Shown here in pieces: positions 15,951-24,777 of a stretch of DNA of 50,763 nt (position 1 is the first letter of the stretch; the number at the start of each line of letters is the position of its first letter). The notes beneath the pieces are model-generated. The model was not told where the DNA came from and did no database searches. It worked only from the letters and a program-made list of their open reading frames with translations. Where the stretch lies: positions 1-50,763 of the forward strand of contig JAEWBF010000032.1 in NCBI GenBank assembly GCA_023391285.1, read 5' to 3'. The DNA comes from Verrucomicrobiota bacterium (GTDB lineage Bacteria > Verrucomicrobiota > Verrucomicrobiia > Opitutales > Opitutaceae). The position numbers were made by a program, and so were the translations under genes.

Positions 15951-17857
15951 CGGTGGACTCCTCCCATGACGATGTTGCTGCTGCCCGCTTCATACACGGG
16001 CTTGATGTCGAGATATTGAATGAGTTGTTCACCGATGCGCTTGAACGATGGCGCCGCCACCAACCCACCTGAGGCGTAGCGCCCCTTCAGCGGGTCAGCA
16101 TCGTCGATGATCACCGAGATCGCAACCTGCGGACGGCTCGCCGGGAAAAACCCGACGAACGACGCCACGTGGTGCTGACTCGAGTAGCGCCCATCGATGA
16201 TCTTCTGCGTCGAGCCCGTCTTGCCCGCGACTTCGTAGTTCGCGATCGCCGCAGCCTTGCCCGTGCCGCTCACCGGCACGCCCTGCAGATATTTCCGCAT
16301 CGTGCGCGCCGCCGTCTCGGAAATCACCCGATTCTTCACCGCCGGACCATAACGATACACCGTCTCCCCGCCCGCGTCGCGAATTTCGCGGATCACCTGC
16401 GGGCGCAGCAAAAGTCCACCGCTCGCAATCACGCCCATCGCCATGTGCATCTGCAGCGGCGTCGCCGCCACCGCGTGACCGATCGGCATGCGCGTGATCG
16501 TCAAACCGTCCCACCCGCGCGTGCCGGGCGCCGCCATCATGCCGTTCTCTTCCGCGCCGCTCGGAAAACCCGTCACCTGACCAAATCCAAACGCCCGCGC
16601 GTATTCATAAAACCGATCCTGCCCCACCAACAACGCGAGTTGCACCGCTCCGCGATTGCTCGATTTCGCCACGATCTCCGCCACCGTCAGCGGCTCGTCG
16701 AAGCGATGATCCTCGCCGGGCAGCCGCCGCGATTTCCCGAGATAATCGACGTGCGTGATGCTGCAGTCGAAACGCATGCCCGGCTTGATCATCTTCTCGT
16801 TCTCCGCCGCCGCGGCGGCGACAATCTTGAACACCGAGCCCGGCTCATAAATGTCCGTGATCGCGACGTTGCGCATCACGTGCTCCTCGCCTTTCGGCAC
16901 CTTGTTGTAGGCGTTGAGATCGAAGGTCGGATAGTTGCCGAGTCCGAGAATGAATCCCGTCTGCGGATCGCTCACGATGATCGTCGCCTTCAACGGCGCA
17001 TACGTCGCCGCGATGTAGGCGAGTTCCTGCTCCACGATGTGCTGAATCGTTGCATCGATCGAAAGCGTCACCGAATACCCATCCGACGCCGGCACTTCGC
17101 GCGTCCGGAATTGCGCCACTTCCCGTCCTTTTCCATCGCGCTCGCCCTCGCGCCAACCATCGCGGCCGCGCAGATAGAAGTCCGCGTAGTTCTCTATCCC
17201 AAACGCCGGAGCGCCTTCCTTGTTCACGAAACCAACGATATGCGCCGCCAGCGTCTTGTGCGGATACGCCCGGCGATACACGCGCGTGCCATACACGCCT
17301 TTGATGCCGAGCGCTTCGATCTTCGCGTAAGTCGTTTCCGTGATCTCGTCGCGCAACTTCGCCCACCGGATCAATCGTTCGCCGTTGCCGGCCACCGCGT
17401 CGTCCAGATCGGCGTTCTCCTCGTCCATGTCCGCGGCATCGCTCGCGGCGAGTCCGGTGAATCGCGGCGGGGCGCCGTCCGCATTCGTGTTCTCCGCCTT
17501 CTTCGCCGGGCGCGTTTTCGTCCGAAAAATACGAGCCATTTCATCGAGCGGCATCCCGATGATCTGAGCGAGTTCAGGCCACTTCTGCTCGTCTTCCGGC
17601 CGCAACACCTGCGGATCCACCTGCAACACCAGCATCGAACGGCTGGTCGCCAGAATGCTTCCGTTGCGATCCAGGATGTCGCCGCGCCGCGCTTTCTCGA
17701 TGTCGATCCGCCACCGCGCCTTCTCGATCCCCGCGACCAACGCCTCGCGATCGATCACGTGCAACTGCACGAGTCGCGCACCCACGCCGCCGAAGCAGGC
17801 GACGATGCCCACCGCGAGGAGGACGAGGCGGTAGTTGGAGGCGAAGCCGCGTGACAT
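15947..17857 (-). CDS. ftsI: Septal penicillin-binding protein FtsI (class B PBP)
   Basis: Class B transpeptidase of 636 residues that cross-links septal peptidoglycan with FtsW. One N-terminal membrane helix (about 10-30), the PBP dimerisation domain beginning RRGDILDRNGSILATS (58-73), then the transpeptidase with the active-site tetrad S341VFK, SSN (399-401) and KTGS (546-549). Residues about 113-160 form an acidic, low-complexity insert (AENTNADG..., DMDEENADLDD) within the N-terminal domain that is not usual in the family. No PASTA domains are present. It lies next to ftsL and overlaps the murE start. Confidence 0.97.
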   Translation of the reverse strand: MSRGFASNYRLVLLAVGIVACFGGVGARLVQLHVIDREALVAGIEKARWRIDIEKARRGDILDRNGSILATSRSMLVLQVDPQVLRPEDEQKWPELAQIIGMPLDEMARIFRTKTRPAKKAENTNADGAPPRFTGLAASDAADMDEENADLDDAVAGNGERLIRWAKLRDEITETTYAKIEALGIKGVYGTRVYRRAYPHKTLAAHIVGFVNKEGAPAFGIENYADFYLRGRDGWREGERDGKGREVAQFRTREVPASDGYSVTLSIDATIQHIVEQELAYIAATYAPLKATIIVSDPQTGFILGLGNYPTFDLNAYNKVPKGEEHVMRNVAITDIYEPGSVFKIVAAAAAENEKMIKPGMRFDCSITHVDYLGKSRRLPGEDHRFDEPLTVAEIVAKSSNRGAVQLALLVGQDRFYEYARAFGFGQVTGFPSGAEENGMMAAPGTRGWDGLTITRMPIGHAVAATPLQMHMAMGVIASGGLLLRPQVIREIRDAGGETVYRYGPAVKNRVISETAARTMRKYLQGVPVSGTGKAAAIANYEVAGKTGSTQKIIDGRYSSQHHVASFVGFFPASRPQVAISVIIDDADPLKGRYASGGLVAAPSFKRIGEQLIQYLDIKPVYEAGSSNIVMGGVHR

Positions 17858-17866
17858 GGCGCCCGT

Positions 17867-18262
17867 TCAGCGTCGCGCGAGCGGCAGATAGACCGCCGCC
17901 GTTTCCGGCGCCGTGTCGCCAAACAGCCCGGCGTTTCGTTTCGCGGCGAGCCGCATGACCGGATCTTCTCCGAGTCGCACGATCTGCCCATGATTGGGCG
18001 CCACCAGGCCGAGATTCCATTCGGCATTGCGGCGCAACAGCACGCGCGTGTCGCGCTCCGATTCCGCCGCCGTGATCGTCTCCGCCAGATGCCGCTCGAC
18101 CATCGCGATGCGCGCATCGAGCTGCTTGTTGGAGTTTGCTGTAACCGAAATCTGGTGACGCATCCAGACGGTCCCGAGACCGATCGAGCCGCTGAATCCG
18201 ATCATCACCAGCGTATAGACCAGGAGCTGGTTCACGAATCCGTGGTTGGAGGAGAAGTTCAT
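17867..18262 (-). CDS. ftsL: FtsL-like bitopic division protein
   Basis: 131 residues with a short cytoplasmic tail, one membrane helix (about 13-33, LLVYTLVMIGFSGSIGLGTVW) and a heptad-like coiled coil (about 38-72, NSNKQLDARIAMVERHLAETITAAESERD), then a less structured C-terminal part with VAPNHGQIVRLGEDPVMRLA. FtsL is poorly conserved; the call rests on size, topology and the standard rsmH-ftsL-ftsI position. FtsL forms a trimer with FtsB and FtsQ and activates FtsWI. The C-terminal extension is longer than in E. coli FtsL. Confidence 0.75.
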   Translation of the reverse strand: MNFSSNHGFVNQLLVYTLVMIGFSGSIGLGTVWMRHQISVTANSNKQLDARIAMVERHLAETITAAESERDTRVLLRRNAEWNLGLVAPNHGQIVRLGEDPVMRLAAKRNAGLFGDTAPETAAVYLPLARR

Positions 18263-18290
18263 CTCGCGTGGGGGAAAAAGGTTTCGCGGC

Positions 18291-19244
18291 TCAGAGCTTT
18301 CGCATCGCCCGCAACTTCGCCGACCGGCTGCGCGGATTCGCCGCGATTTCGTCGTCTGCCGGCGTGATCGGCTTCCGCGTCAACGGCTCGGCCAGCTTCA
18401 ATCGCAGATCCTGCGGCAATCCATCGCTCGCACTTTCCGGCTGGCCGCACATCCGCCGGAAAAACTGCTTCACCGGACGATCTTCCAACGAATGGAAGCT
18501 GATCGCGCACATCACCCCACCCGCCGCGAGCTTCGCAAACGCCGCCGGGAGCGCGCGCTCGATCGCGCCAATCTCGTCGTTCACCGCGATTCTAATCCCC
18601 TGAAACGCCCGCGTCGCCGGATGAATCTTCGACGCATGCCGGTCCCGCGCCGGAATCGCCGCCGCAATCACCTCCGCCAACGAAGCCGTCCGCCCCAGCG
18701 CCCCCGTGCCGCGCGCCGCCATCAACGCGCGCACCACGCGCCGCCAGTTCTGCTCCTCGCCGTAGTCGCGCACCGCCCGCACGAGCATCTCTTCCGTCGC
18801 CGTCTCCAACCACCGGCTCGCCGGCACCCCGCTGCGCGGATCCATCCGCATGTCCGCCGGGGCATCGTTGCGAAACGAAAAACCGCGCTCCACCTCGTCG
18901 AGTTGAAACGACGAAACGCCGAAATCGAACAACACGCCGTCGAACCCTTCGTGCGCGATCTCCGCCAGCCGGCCAAAGTCGCGATCGATCAATTCAAACC
19001 TTTCTCCAAATTCCGCGCGCAACACGTCCGCCCGCGCCTGCGCCGCCGGATCGCGGTCGAGCGCCACGACGCCCACGCCGTCCGCCGCCTGCAAGATCGC
19101 GCGCGTGTGACCCCCGCCGCCAAACGTGCAATCGAGATACCGCCCGCCCGCGCGCGGCGCGAGCAGCTCCAGCACCTCGCGCAGCAACACGGGTTGATGG
19201 CCGGGAGTCATGGTGGGCAGCAGGTTCTCAACGCACGCGCTCAT
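18291..19244 (-). CDS. rsmH: 16S rRNA (cytosine-1402-N4)-methyltransferase RsmH (MraW)
   Basis: SAM-dependent methyltransferase of 317 residues modifying C1402 in the ribosomal decoding centre. It shows GHQPVLLREVLELL (15-28), SAM motif LDCTFGGGGHT (37-47), VALDRDP, DGVLFDFGVSSFQLDE, the RGFSFRNDAPADMRMD region, and the C-terminal ISFHSLEDRPVKQFF. The ATG at 19244 overlaps the stop of the small upstream ORF (TGATG), which supports this start over an internal ATG at 19211. Confidence 0.97.
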   Translation of the reverse strand: MSACVENLLPTMTPGHQPVLLREVLELLAPRAGGRYLDCTFGGGGHTRAILQAADGVGVVALDRDPAAQARADVLRAEFGERFELIDRDFGRLAEIAHEGFDGVLFDFGVSSFQLDEVERGFSFRNDAPADMRMDPRSGVPASRWLETATEEMLVRAVRDYGEEQNWRRVVRALMAARGTGALGRTASLAEVIAAAIPARDRHASKIHPATRAFQGIRIAVNDEIGAIERALPAAFAKLAAGGVMCAISFHSLEDRPVKQFFRRMCGQPESASDGLPQDLRLKLAEPLTRKPITPADDEIAANPRSRSAKLRAMRKL

Positions 19245-19432
19245 CAGTCCTTGCGCACGACCGTTTTCTTTTTCGCGACCAGCCTCAGCACGAGGCTGTC
19301 GCGCACCCGCGGGCTCGCCGACGCTTCCGCGCCGCGTTGAACGCCGGATCCCGCCGGGAAAACACGTTCGACCGAGAACGACACCGGCTTCCGCGTGGTA
19401 GGAGACGTTTTGGTTTTAGTGGAACGTCCCAT
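19244..19432 (-). CDS. Small basic protein of unknown function between mraZ and rsmH
   Basis: A 62-codon frame starting with ATG one base after the mraZ stop and ending in a one-base overlap with the rsmH start (TGATG). The product is strongly basic, opens MGRSTKTKTSPTTRK and closes LVLRLVAKKKTVVRKD; no known domain is recognised and no membrane segment is seen. The tight fit on both sides is what an expressed operon gene would show, and the frame spans the whole gap. It may equally be a translated linker that couples mraZ to rsmH, or a chance open frame. Confidence 0.5.
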   Translation of the reverse strand: MGRSTKTKTSPTTRKPVSFSVERVFPAGSGVQRGAEASASPRVRDSLVLRLVAKKKTVVRKD

Positions 19433-19433
19433 T

Positions 19434-19886
19434 TTAGATTCCCATCCGGCGCATGATATCGCCGAAGTTTTCGCCCGCCGTCCGGGCTTCGACCTTCGCC
19501 CAACGCTCGGGCGAGTAGATGTTGAACTTCGTCAGCGAACCGACGAGCACCGCGTCCTTCGCCAGACCCGCATGCGTCCGCAGCGCTTCCTCGAGGCCCA
19601 TGCGACCCGACTTGTCGAACCACAGCTGCTGCGTCTGCGCGAAAAACCGCGCCGCGAAATCCTGCCCCGCCCCGTCGCTCAACGCCACCTGCGCGATCTT
19701 CGTGCGCAACTTCTCCACCTCATCGGGCGGCAACACCGCCACATATCCGTCCGGATGCGGTGTCGCCAGAAACACATCGTCTTCTCCGTGCGCATAGCGC
19801 CACGCCGACGGAATCGTGAGCCGAAACTTGTCGTCGAGGGTGTGCCTGAAAAGGCCCGTGTAGAGACTTTTGCCGGGTTGCGCCAT
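19434..19886 (-). CDS. mraZ: Transcriptional regulator MraZ
   Basis: 150-residue AbrB-like regulator with two SpoVT/AbrB-type halves; it forms ring oligomers and controls the dcw promoter. The phrase LYTGLFRHTLDDKFRLTIPSAWR is the classic MraZ N-terminus, and a second half with FDKSGRMGLEEALRTHAGL follows. The ATG at 19886 gives the family length; GGAGG lies 14 bases upstream. It is the first gene of the dcw cluster and probably autoregulated through the TGGG repeats in its promoter. Confidence 0.95.
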   Translation of the reverse strand: MAQPGKSLYTGLFRHTLDDKFRLTIPSAWRYAHGEDDVFLATPHPDGYVAVLPPDEVEKLRTKIAQVALSDGAGQDFAARFFAQTQQLWFDKSGRMGLEEALRTHAGLAKDAVLVGSLTKFNIYSPERWAKVEARTAGENFGDIMRRMGI

Positions 19887-19908
19887 GTGCTCGGGGTAGA
19901 CCTCCTGC

Positions 19909-19952
19909 CCCAAAGTGCTGCAATATGTCCCATTTTGACCCCCAATCGTCAA
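19909..19952 (-). promoter_or_regulatory. Probable mraZ/dcw promoter with TGGG repeats
   Basis: On the minus strand TTGACG (19947-19952) is a good -35 box; ACATAT (19923-19928) with an 18-base spacer, or its shifted neighbours, could serve as -10. Three TGGG words in the same orientation (reverse complements at 19941-19944, 19929-19932 and 19909-19912) overlap the promoter. MraZ in E. coli binds TGGGN direct repeats; the 12- and 20-base spacing here is not the canonical 10, so operator function is inferred. Confidence 0.45.
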
Positions 19953-20014
19953 GTAAAGACCCGGCAAATCCCGGGATTGTTATTCACAACCCGCCATTTG
20001 GGCACCCTCCGCCC

Positions 20015-20040
20015 TGTAGCGGAACGCGTAAGCGTTTCGC
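20015..20040 (+). repeat. GTAG-type palindrome between gatB and mraZ
   Basis: TGTAG (20015-20019) runs into the arms GCGGAACGC (20019-20027) and GCGTTTCGC (20032-20040) around a GTAA loop; the single non-Watson-Crick position is G/T. It lies downstream of gatB and upstream of the mraZ promoter, where a terminator would be expected, but has no T-run. A second small hairpin, TGACC-TTC-GGTCA, sits at 20112-20124 nearer the gatB stop. Otherwise 19968-20137 holds nothing recognised. Confidence 0.65.
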
Positions 20041-20137
20041 ATTAACCGGGCGCAAACACGACGCATGAACGTCCACTCGCCGCCAAGGGCTAAACGCCCC
20101 CGGATCCCACCTGACCTTCGGTCAACTCACCCGCGCA

Positions 20138-21589
20138 TCACATTCCCGCCAAAATCTTGCGCAACGTCTCGTCGACCAACTTGGGATTCGCCTTCCCTTT
20201 CGCCGCTTTCATCACGGGCCCTTTGAACGCATTGATCGCGCTGTCCTTGCCCGCCTTGAACTCCGCCAACGCCTTCGCGTTTGCTGCAATCGCCTCGCGA
20301 CACCATTGCTCGAGTTCGCCCGCATCCGTCGGCGCCGCCTTCAGCCCGCGCTTTTCCGCGATCGCCGACGGCATTTCGCCCGACGCAAACATCTCCACGA
20401 AGATCTCCTTCGCCGCATTCGTCAGCACCGTGCCGCTGTCGATCAGCTTCACCAATTCCGCGATATGCGCCGGCCGAACCTTCGACTCCGCGAGCGTGGA
20501 TTTCGCGTTTCCGATTTCGCGCAACAGATCGTTCACGATCCAGTTGCCCGCCGCCTGCGGCTTCCCGCTCGATTTCGCCGCCTCTTCGAAAAAGTCCGCC
20601 AGCTCGCGATCCCACACGAGCACCGAGGTCAACGTGTAAGGCAGCTGATACGTCTCGAGAAACCGCCGCTGCTTGTCGAACGGCAGTTCCGGACACTCCG
20701 CGCGAAGTCGATCCTTCCACTCTTCGTCGACCACGACCGGCATCAGATCCGGGTCCGGAAAATAACGATAGTCGTGCGCCATTTCCTTCGAACGCAACGA
20801 CTGCGACGTCCCCGTCATGCCATCGTAATCGCGCGTTTCCTGGACGATCGTCCCGCCGCGTTCCAACACCGCGATCTGCCGCTTGATCTCGTGCGCGATT
20901 CCATCCCGCACGAACGAGATCGAATTCAAATTCTTCAACTCCACCTTCGTCCCGAGCTTCGTCTCGCCCACCGGCCGAATGGAAATGTTGGCGTCGCAGC
21001 GGAGCTGCCCTTTCTCCATGTCGCAGTCGGAAATCCCGCCGTAGATCATCGTCGCCCGCAACGACTGCAAATACGCATACGCCTCCTCCGCCGTGTGTAA
21101 CGCCGGCTCGGATACGATCTCCATCAACGGCGTGCCCGCGCGATTATAGTCCACGAGCGAATCCGTCGCCCCGTGATTCAACTTGCCGACATCCTCCTCG
21201 AGATGGATGCGCGTCAGCGGGATCCTCTTGTGCTCGCCCATCACATTGCGCGACGACCCGGGCAGCTCGATCTCCACCGCCCCGCCGAGGCAGATCGGCT
21301 GATCGTATTGGGAAATCTGATAATTCTTCGGCGAATCCGGATAGAAATACTGCTTCCGGTCCCATTTGCACTCGGGCGCGATCTCACACCCGAGCAGCAG
21401 CCCCGCTTTGATGATCGCGTCGAGCGCCGCCTTGTTCATGACGGGCAACACCCCCGGCAGCGCCAGCACGACCGGATCGGTCAACGTATTCGGCTCGAAC
21501 CCATACCCCGCCCCGACCGAAGTAAAAATCTTCGACCGCGTCTTCACCTGCACGTGCACCTCGAGACCAATGACTGCTTCGTAATTCAT
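20138..21589 (-). CDS. gatB: Asp-tRNA(Asn)/Glu-tRNA(Gln) amidotransferase subunit B
   Basis: 483-residue subunit that binds the mischarged tRNA and catalyses its phosphorylation before amidation. It starts with YEAVIGLEVHVQVKTRSKIF and has VALPGVLPVMN-type sequence, KQYFYPDSPKNYQISQYDQP, the EEDVGKLNH and DYNRAGTPLMEIVSEP motifs, and a C-terminal YqeY-like tail ending VDETLRKILAGM. Shine-Dalgarno GAGGA lies about 6 bases before the ATG. Unlike gatC-gatA, gatA and gatB are separated, by an inverted repeat. Confidence 0.98.
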   Translation of the reverse strand: MNYEAVIGLEVHVQVKTRSKIFTSVGAGYGFEPNTLTDPVVLALPGVLPVMNKAALDAIIKAGLLLGCEIAPECKWDRKQYFYPDSPKNYQISQYDQPICLGGAVEIELPGSSRNVMGEHKRIPLTRIHLEEDVGKLNHGATDSLVDYNRAGTPLMEIVSEPALHTAEEAYAYLQSLRATMIYGGISDCDMEKGQLRCDANISIRPVGETKLGTKVELKNLNSISFVRDGIAHEIKRQIAVLERGGTIVQETRDYDGMTGTSQSLRSKEMAHDYRYFPDPDLMPVVVDEEWKDRLRAECPELPFDKQRRFLETYQLPYTLTSVLVWDRELADFFEEAAKSSGKPQAAGNWIVNDLLREIGNAKSTLAESKVRPAHIAELVKLIDSGTVLTNAAKEIFVEMFASGEMPSAIAEKRGLKAAPTDAGELEQWCREAIAANAKALAEFKAGKDSAINAFKGPVMKAAKGKANPKLVDETLRKILAGM

Positions 21590-21612
21590 CGAAATTCCTC
21601 AATACGAGATGG

Positions 21613-21680
21613 CCCGCGAAACACGCGAAACGGCGCGAACCACCAATCTGAATTTCGCGTTCATTCGCGTGTTTCGCGGG
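21613..21680. repeat. 17-bp perfect inverted repeat between gatA and gatB
   Basis: The arms CCCGCGAAACACGCGAA (21613-21629) and TTCGCGTGTTTCGCGGG (21664-21680) are perfect complements. Inside, CGCGAA (21634-21639) and TTCGCG (21654-21659) form a second, nested stem. The right arm is identical to that of the pheT/pheS element at 27327-27343, 5.6 kb away. It occupies most of the 94-base junction. Confidence 0.92.
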
Positions 21681-21683
21681 AGC

Positions 21684-23156
21684 TCAGAGATTGGGCCGTC
21701 GAGCTTTCCACTCGTGCGCCCGCTCATACGCGTTCGCGATCGCCAGCAGGTTCGCTTCCTCAAACGGCTGCCCGATCAGCTGCAGCCCAATCGGCAACCC
21801 CGCTTTCGTAAAGCCGCACGGCACGCTGATCCCCGGCAACCCCGCGAGGTTCACGCCGATCGTGTAGATGTCGCACAGATACATCGCGAGCGGATCGCTC
21901 TTCTCGCCGAGCTTGAACGCCGGCACCGGCGACGTCGGCGTGAGCAGCGCGTCCACTTCTTTGTAAGCGTTCAGAAAATCCTGCCGGATCAACGTCCGCA
22001 CTTTCTGCGCCCTCCCGTAATACGCGTCGTAATACCCACTCGAGAGCACATACGTCCCGAGAATGATCCGTCGCTTCACCTCCGCGCCAAATCCTTCCGC
22101 GCGCGACTTGAAGTATAGATCAACAATGTCCTTCGCCTCGCTCGAGCGATGTCCGTAACGAATGCCATCGTAGCGCGCCAGATTCGAAGACGCTTCCGCC
22201 GTCGCGATGATGTAATACGTATCCAGGCAATACTGCGTGTGCGGCAGCGACACTTCTTTGATCTCGCAGCCTTGCGCCCGATAAAACGCGATCGCCTGCT
22301 CCACCGCTGCGCCGACTTCCGGATCGAGCCCCTCGCCAAAATACTCCTTCGGAATCCCCAGCTTCCACGGTCCCTTCCGCGTCGCGAGTTCCGCGCGATA
22401 ATCCGGGATCTTCGCCTTGAATGACGTCGAATCGCGTTCGTCGTGCCCCGCGATCGCCCCGAGCACGATCGCCCCATCCTCGACCGTCCGCGTGAACGGA
22501 CCGATCTGGTCGAGCGACGACGCAAACGCGATCAAACCAAAACGCGAAACCAGTCCATACGTCGGTTTCAATCCCACCACGCCGCACAGCGCCGCCGGCT
22601 GCCGAATCGATCCGCCCGTGTCCGATCCGAGCGTCGCGATCGCCTCGCCCGCCGCCAGCGCGGCCGCGCTCCCGCCCGACGATCCGCCCGGCACGCGCGT
22701 CGTATCCCACGGATTCGCCGTCGGCCCAAACGCCGAATTCTCCGTCGACGATCCCATCGCAAACTCATCGAGGTTCAACCGCCCCCAACAAACCGCGCCC
22801 GCCTTCTTCAGCTTCGTCGTGACCGTTGCATCATAAGGCGACACGAAATTCGCCAGCATTTTGCTCGAAGCCGTCAGCGGCTGGCCTTCAACCGCGATCA
22901 CATCCTTCAACGCCACCGGAATCCCGTCGAGCGTCCCGCGCGTTTCACCGCGCGCCCTCCGCGCGTCGGAGGCCTCCGCCTGTCTCAACGCGTCCGCTTC
23001 GTCGAACGAGTTGAACGCATGCACGCGCGGCTCCACCGCCTTCGTGCGCTCAACCACGGCTCGGGTGAGTTCGACCGCCGAGACCTGCTTTTGATCGAGC
23101 AGCGTCGCGAGTTCAGCCAGCGAACGATAATGAAGCGGATCAGCCATGGTCGTCAC
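21684..23156 (-). CDS. gatA: Asp-tRNA(Asn)/Glu-tRNA(Gln) amidotransferase subunit A
   Basis: Amidase-signature enzyme of 490 residues that releases ammonia from glutamine for GatB. The Ser-cis-Ser-Lys triad is intact: Lys84 (GIPVALKDVI), the GGSSGGSAAA stretch (157-166) and nucleophile Ser183 in SDTGGSIRQPA. The C-terminal GLPGISVPCGF and GLPIGLQLIG are typical of GatA. The GTG at 23156 overlaps the gatC stop (GTGA); an ATG three codons on (23147) is an alternative with nearly the same product. Confidence 0.98.
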   Translation of the reverse strand: MTTMADPLHYRSLAELATLLDQKQVSAVELTRAVVERTKAVEPRVHAFNSFDEADALRQAEASDARRARGETRGTLDGIPVALKDVIAVEGQPLTASSKMLANFVSPYDATVTTKLKKAGAVCWGRLNLDEFAMGSSTENSAFGPTANPWDTTRVPGGSSGGSAAALAAGEAIATLGSDTGGSIRQPAALCGVVGLKPTYGLVSRFGLIAFASSLDQIGPFTRTVEDGAIVLGAIAGHDERDSTSFKAKIPDYRAELATRKGPWKLGIPKEYFGEGLDPEVGAAVEQAIAFYRAQGCEIKEVSLPHTQYCLDTYYIIATAEASSNLARYDGIRYGHRSSEAKDIVDLYFKSRAEGFGAEVKRRIILGTYVLSSGYYDAYYGRAQKVRTLIRQDFLNAYKEVDALLTPTSPVPAFKLGEKSDPLAMYLCDIYTIGVNLAGLPGISVPCGFTKAGLPIGLQLIGQPFEEANLLAIANAYERAHEWKARRPNL

Positions 23157-23443
23157 TCCATCACCTTCGGCACCACGATCATGTTCTCGCGCTGCGCCGG
23201 CGCATTCCTCAACGCCGCCTCCACCGGCAAGCCCGGCTTGGCCACGTCATCTCGCCACACATTCGTCACCGCGAATGCATGCGCCGTCGGCTCTACGCCG
23301 CTCACGTCGACCTTCGACAGCTGCTCGATGTGATGCAGCACGTCGCCGAGTTGTTGCGCAAAACGGTCTTTTTCCTCGGAGGTCAACGCGATGCGCGCGA
23401 GTTGCGCGACATGCTCGATGTTCAAAGCAGGCGGCTGAGTCAT
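23153..23443 (-). CDS. gatC: Asp-tRNA(Asn)/Glu-tRNA(Gln) amidotransferase subunit C
   Basis: 96-residue subunit that wraps around and stabilises GatA-GatB. It has the family pattern: LNIEHVAQLARIALTSEEKDRFAQQLGDVLHHIEQL, the DVSGVEPTAH motif and the RDDV segment, ending in RENMIVVPKVME. The ATG at 23443 gives the normal length; the frame stays open upstream without family sequence. First gene of gatC-gatA-gatB. The 113 bases up to the divergent response regulator must hold promoters for both, but no convincing boxes are seen. Confidence 0.95.
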   Translation of the reverse strand: MTQPPALNIEHVAQLARIALTSEEKDRFAQQLGDVLHHIEQLSKVDVSGVEPTAHAFAVTNVWRDDVAKPGLPVEAALRNAPAQRENMIVVPKVME

Positions 23444-23556
23444 GGCAGGCGAACGGCCGAGCGTGCGTCCGCCGGAATCGTTGGCAACCGGCAAAATCAT
23501 CGCGAAAAACAATCCATCCACTCTTCGCGTTAAAGCTGCTCGCGTTAGCGCCGATC

Positions 23557-24777
23557 ATGCCAGCACCCCTCCCCACCTGCGGCATGAAAGTTCTGGTCGT
23601 CGATGATGACGTCATCGCCCGGAAAGTGCTTGGCGCCTTCCTCAAACAATCGAACTACGAGATGTCGATCGTCGAGGACGGCCAGAGCGCGTTCCGCGCG
23701 CTGACCGCGCCTGATGCGCCCCTCGTGGCCATCATCGACTGGATGATGCCCGACATCAGCGGCCCGGAACTGTGCGCCAAACTCCGCCAGCACGATTTCG
23801 CCGTGCAGCCTTACTTGCTGATGTTGAGCGGGCGTAAGGAAAAAACGGATATCGCCGCCGCCCTCGACGCCGGAGCTGACGATTTTATTTCGAAGCCTTT
23901 CAACATCCAGGAAATGCAGGCGCGTCTCCGCGTCGCCACGCGTTCCGTCCAGCGCCAGCTCGACCTGCTCCTCCAGCTCAACGAACTGCGCGCCGAGCTC
24001 GAAAAGGCTCGCTCATCGCAACCGGCTTCTGCCGCTTCCAGCCCAGCCGCACCTTCCGCCGAAATCGAAACCTCATCATCCGCCGTCGAGCCCCCGCGCA
24101 CCGGCATGACGCTGCTCGAAGATTACCAGATCGACATCATCGTCGCCGGCGCCCTCCGACACGCCGGCCAAATCGACACCCCGCGTCGCCTCGCCTGCCT
24201 CAACGAAACTCAAACCCGCGTCGCCTGGGCTGGCATCCTGCTCGTGAAGGAAGAGACGTGGGTCGACCTCTTCGTCGAAATAAATCCCGCCTCCGCGCAG
24301 ATGTTCCTCGCGCAAGCGCGCGGCACGTCTTCGCAACACCGCAACCCGCTCGACTACTGCGCTACGTTCCAAAACTCCCTGCGCGATTCGCTCGCTTCCG
24401 TCCTGCGCGCGATGGGCTGCGAGATCCAAACACCCCTCCCCACGTCCGCGATTCGCGATCACGCACGAACGCTGCCGTTGGGCGAGTCGCGCATCGAGCG
24501 CCATCCTTATCGCGTCGGCGACGTGGAGTTCACATTCGCCTTCGTCGAATATCCCTGCCCGCTGCGCGAGAAATCAACCGACCAGCTGCAACTCTGCGAC
24601 GTCCTCGCCCAGCCGTATCCACCCGCCAATACGCACCGCGTGCCGCTGCTCCGCGCCGGTGTCGTATTGAAGGAGCAGTTCATCGAGAAGCTCCAAGACT
24701 TCGCGTCGGCGACCGCGACCGAGGTCCCACCGGTCCTCGTCCACACGCCCTCGCCCGTCGCTCTCCACTTCAAGTAG
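23557..24777 (+). CDS. Response regulator with unassigned C-terminal domain
   Basis: About 406 residues. A receiver domain begins MKVLVVDDDVIARKVL and contains the acidic pocket DDD (16-18), phosphoacceptor Asp61 in IIDWMMPD, Ser91 and Lys113 (ISKPF). A short helical region (about 127-150) and a Ser/Ala-rich linker (to about 185) lead to a roughly 120-residue alpha/beta region and a tail that I cannot assign; its DLFVEINPASAQMFLAQ...N-SLRDSLASVLRAMGC pattern vaguely recalls CheX/CheC phosphatases, but no such motif is firm. It lacks HTH, GGDEF, EAL and HD-GYP features. No histidine kinase is adjacent. The ATG at 23584 is an equally possible start. Its TAG stop lies in a GTAG palindrome. Confidence 0.85.
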   Translation: MPAPLPTCGMKVLVVDDDVIARKVLGAFLKQSNYEMSIVEDGQSAFRALTAPDAPLVAIIDWMMPDISGPELCAKLRQHDFAVQPYLLMLSGRKEKTDIAAALDAGADDFISKPFNIQEMQARLRVATRSVQRQLDLLLQLNELRAELEKARSSQPASAASSPAAPSAEIETSSSAVEPPRTGMTLLEDYQIDIIVAGALRHAGQIDTPRRLACLNETQTRVAWAGILLVKEETWVDLFVEINPASAQMFLAQARGTSSQHRNPLDYCATFQNSLRDSLASVLRAMGCEIQTPLPTSAIRDHARTLPLGESRIERHPYRVGDVEFTFAFVEYPCPLREKSTDQLQLCDVLAQPYPPANTHRVPLLRAGVVLKEQFIEKLQDFASATATEVPPVLVHTPSPVALHFK

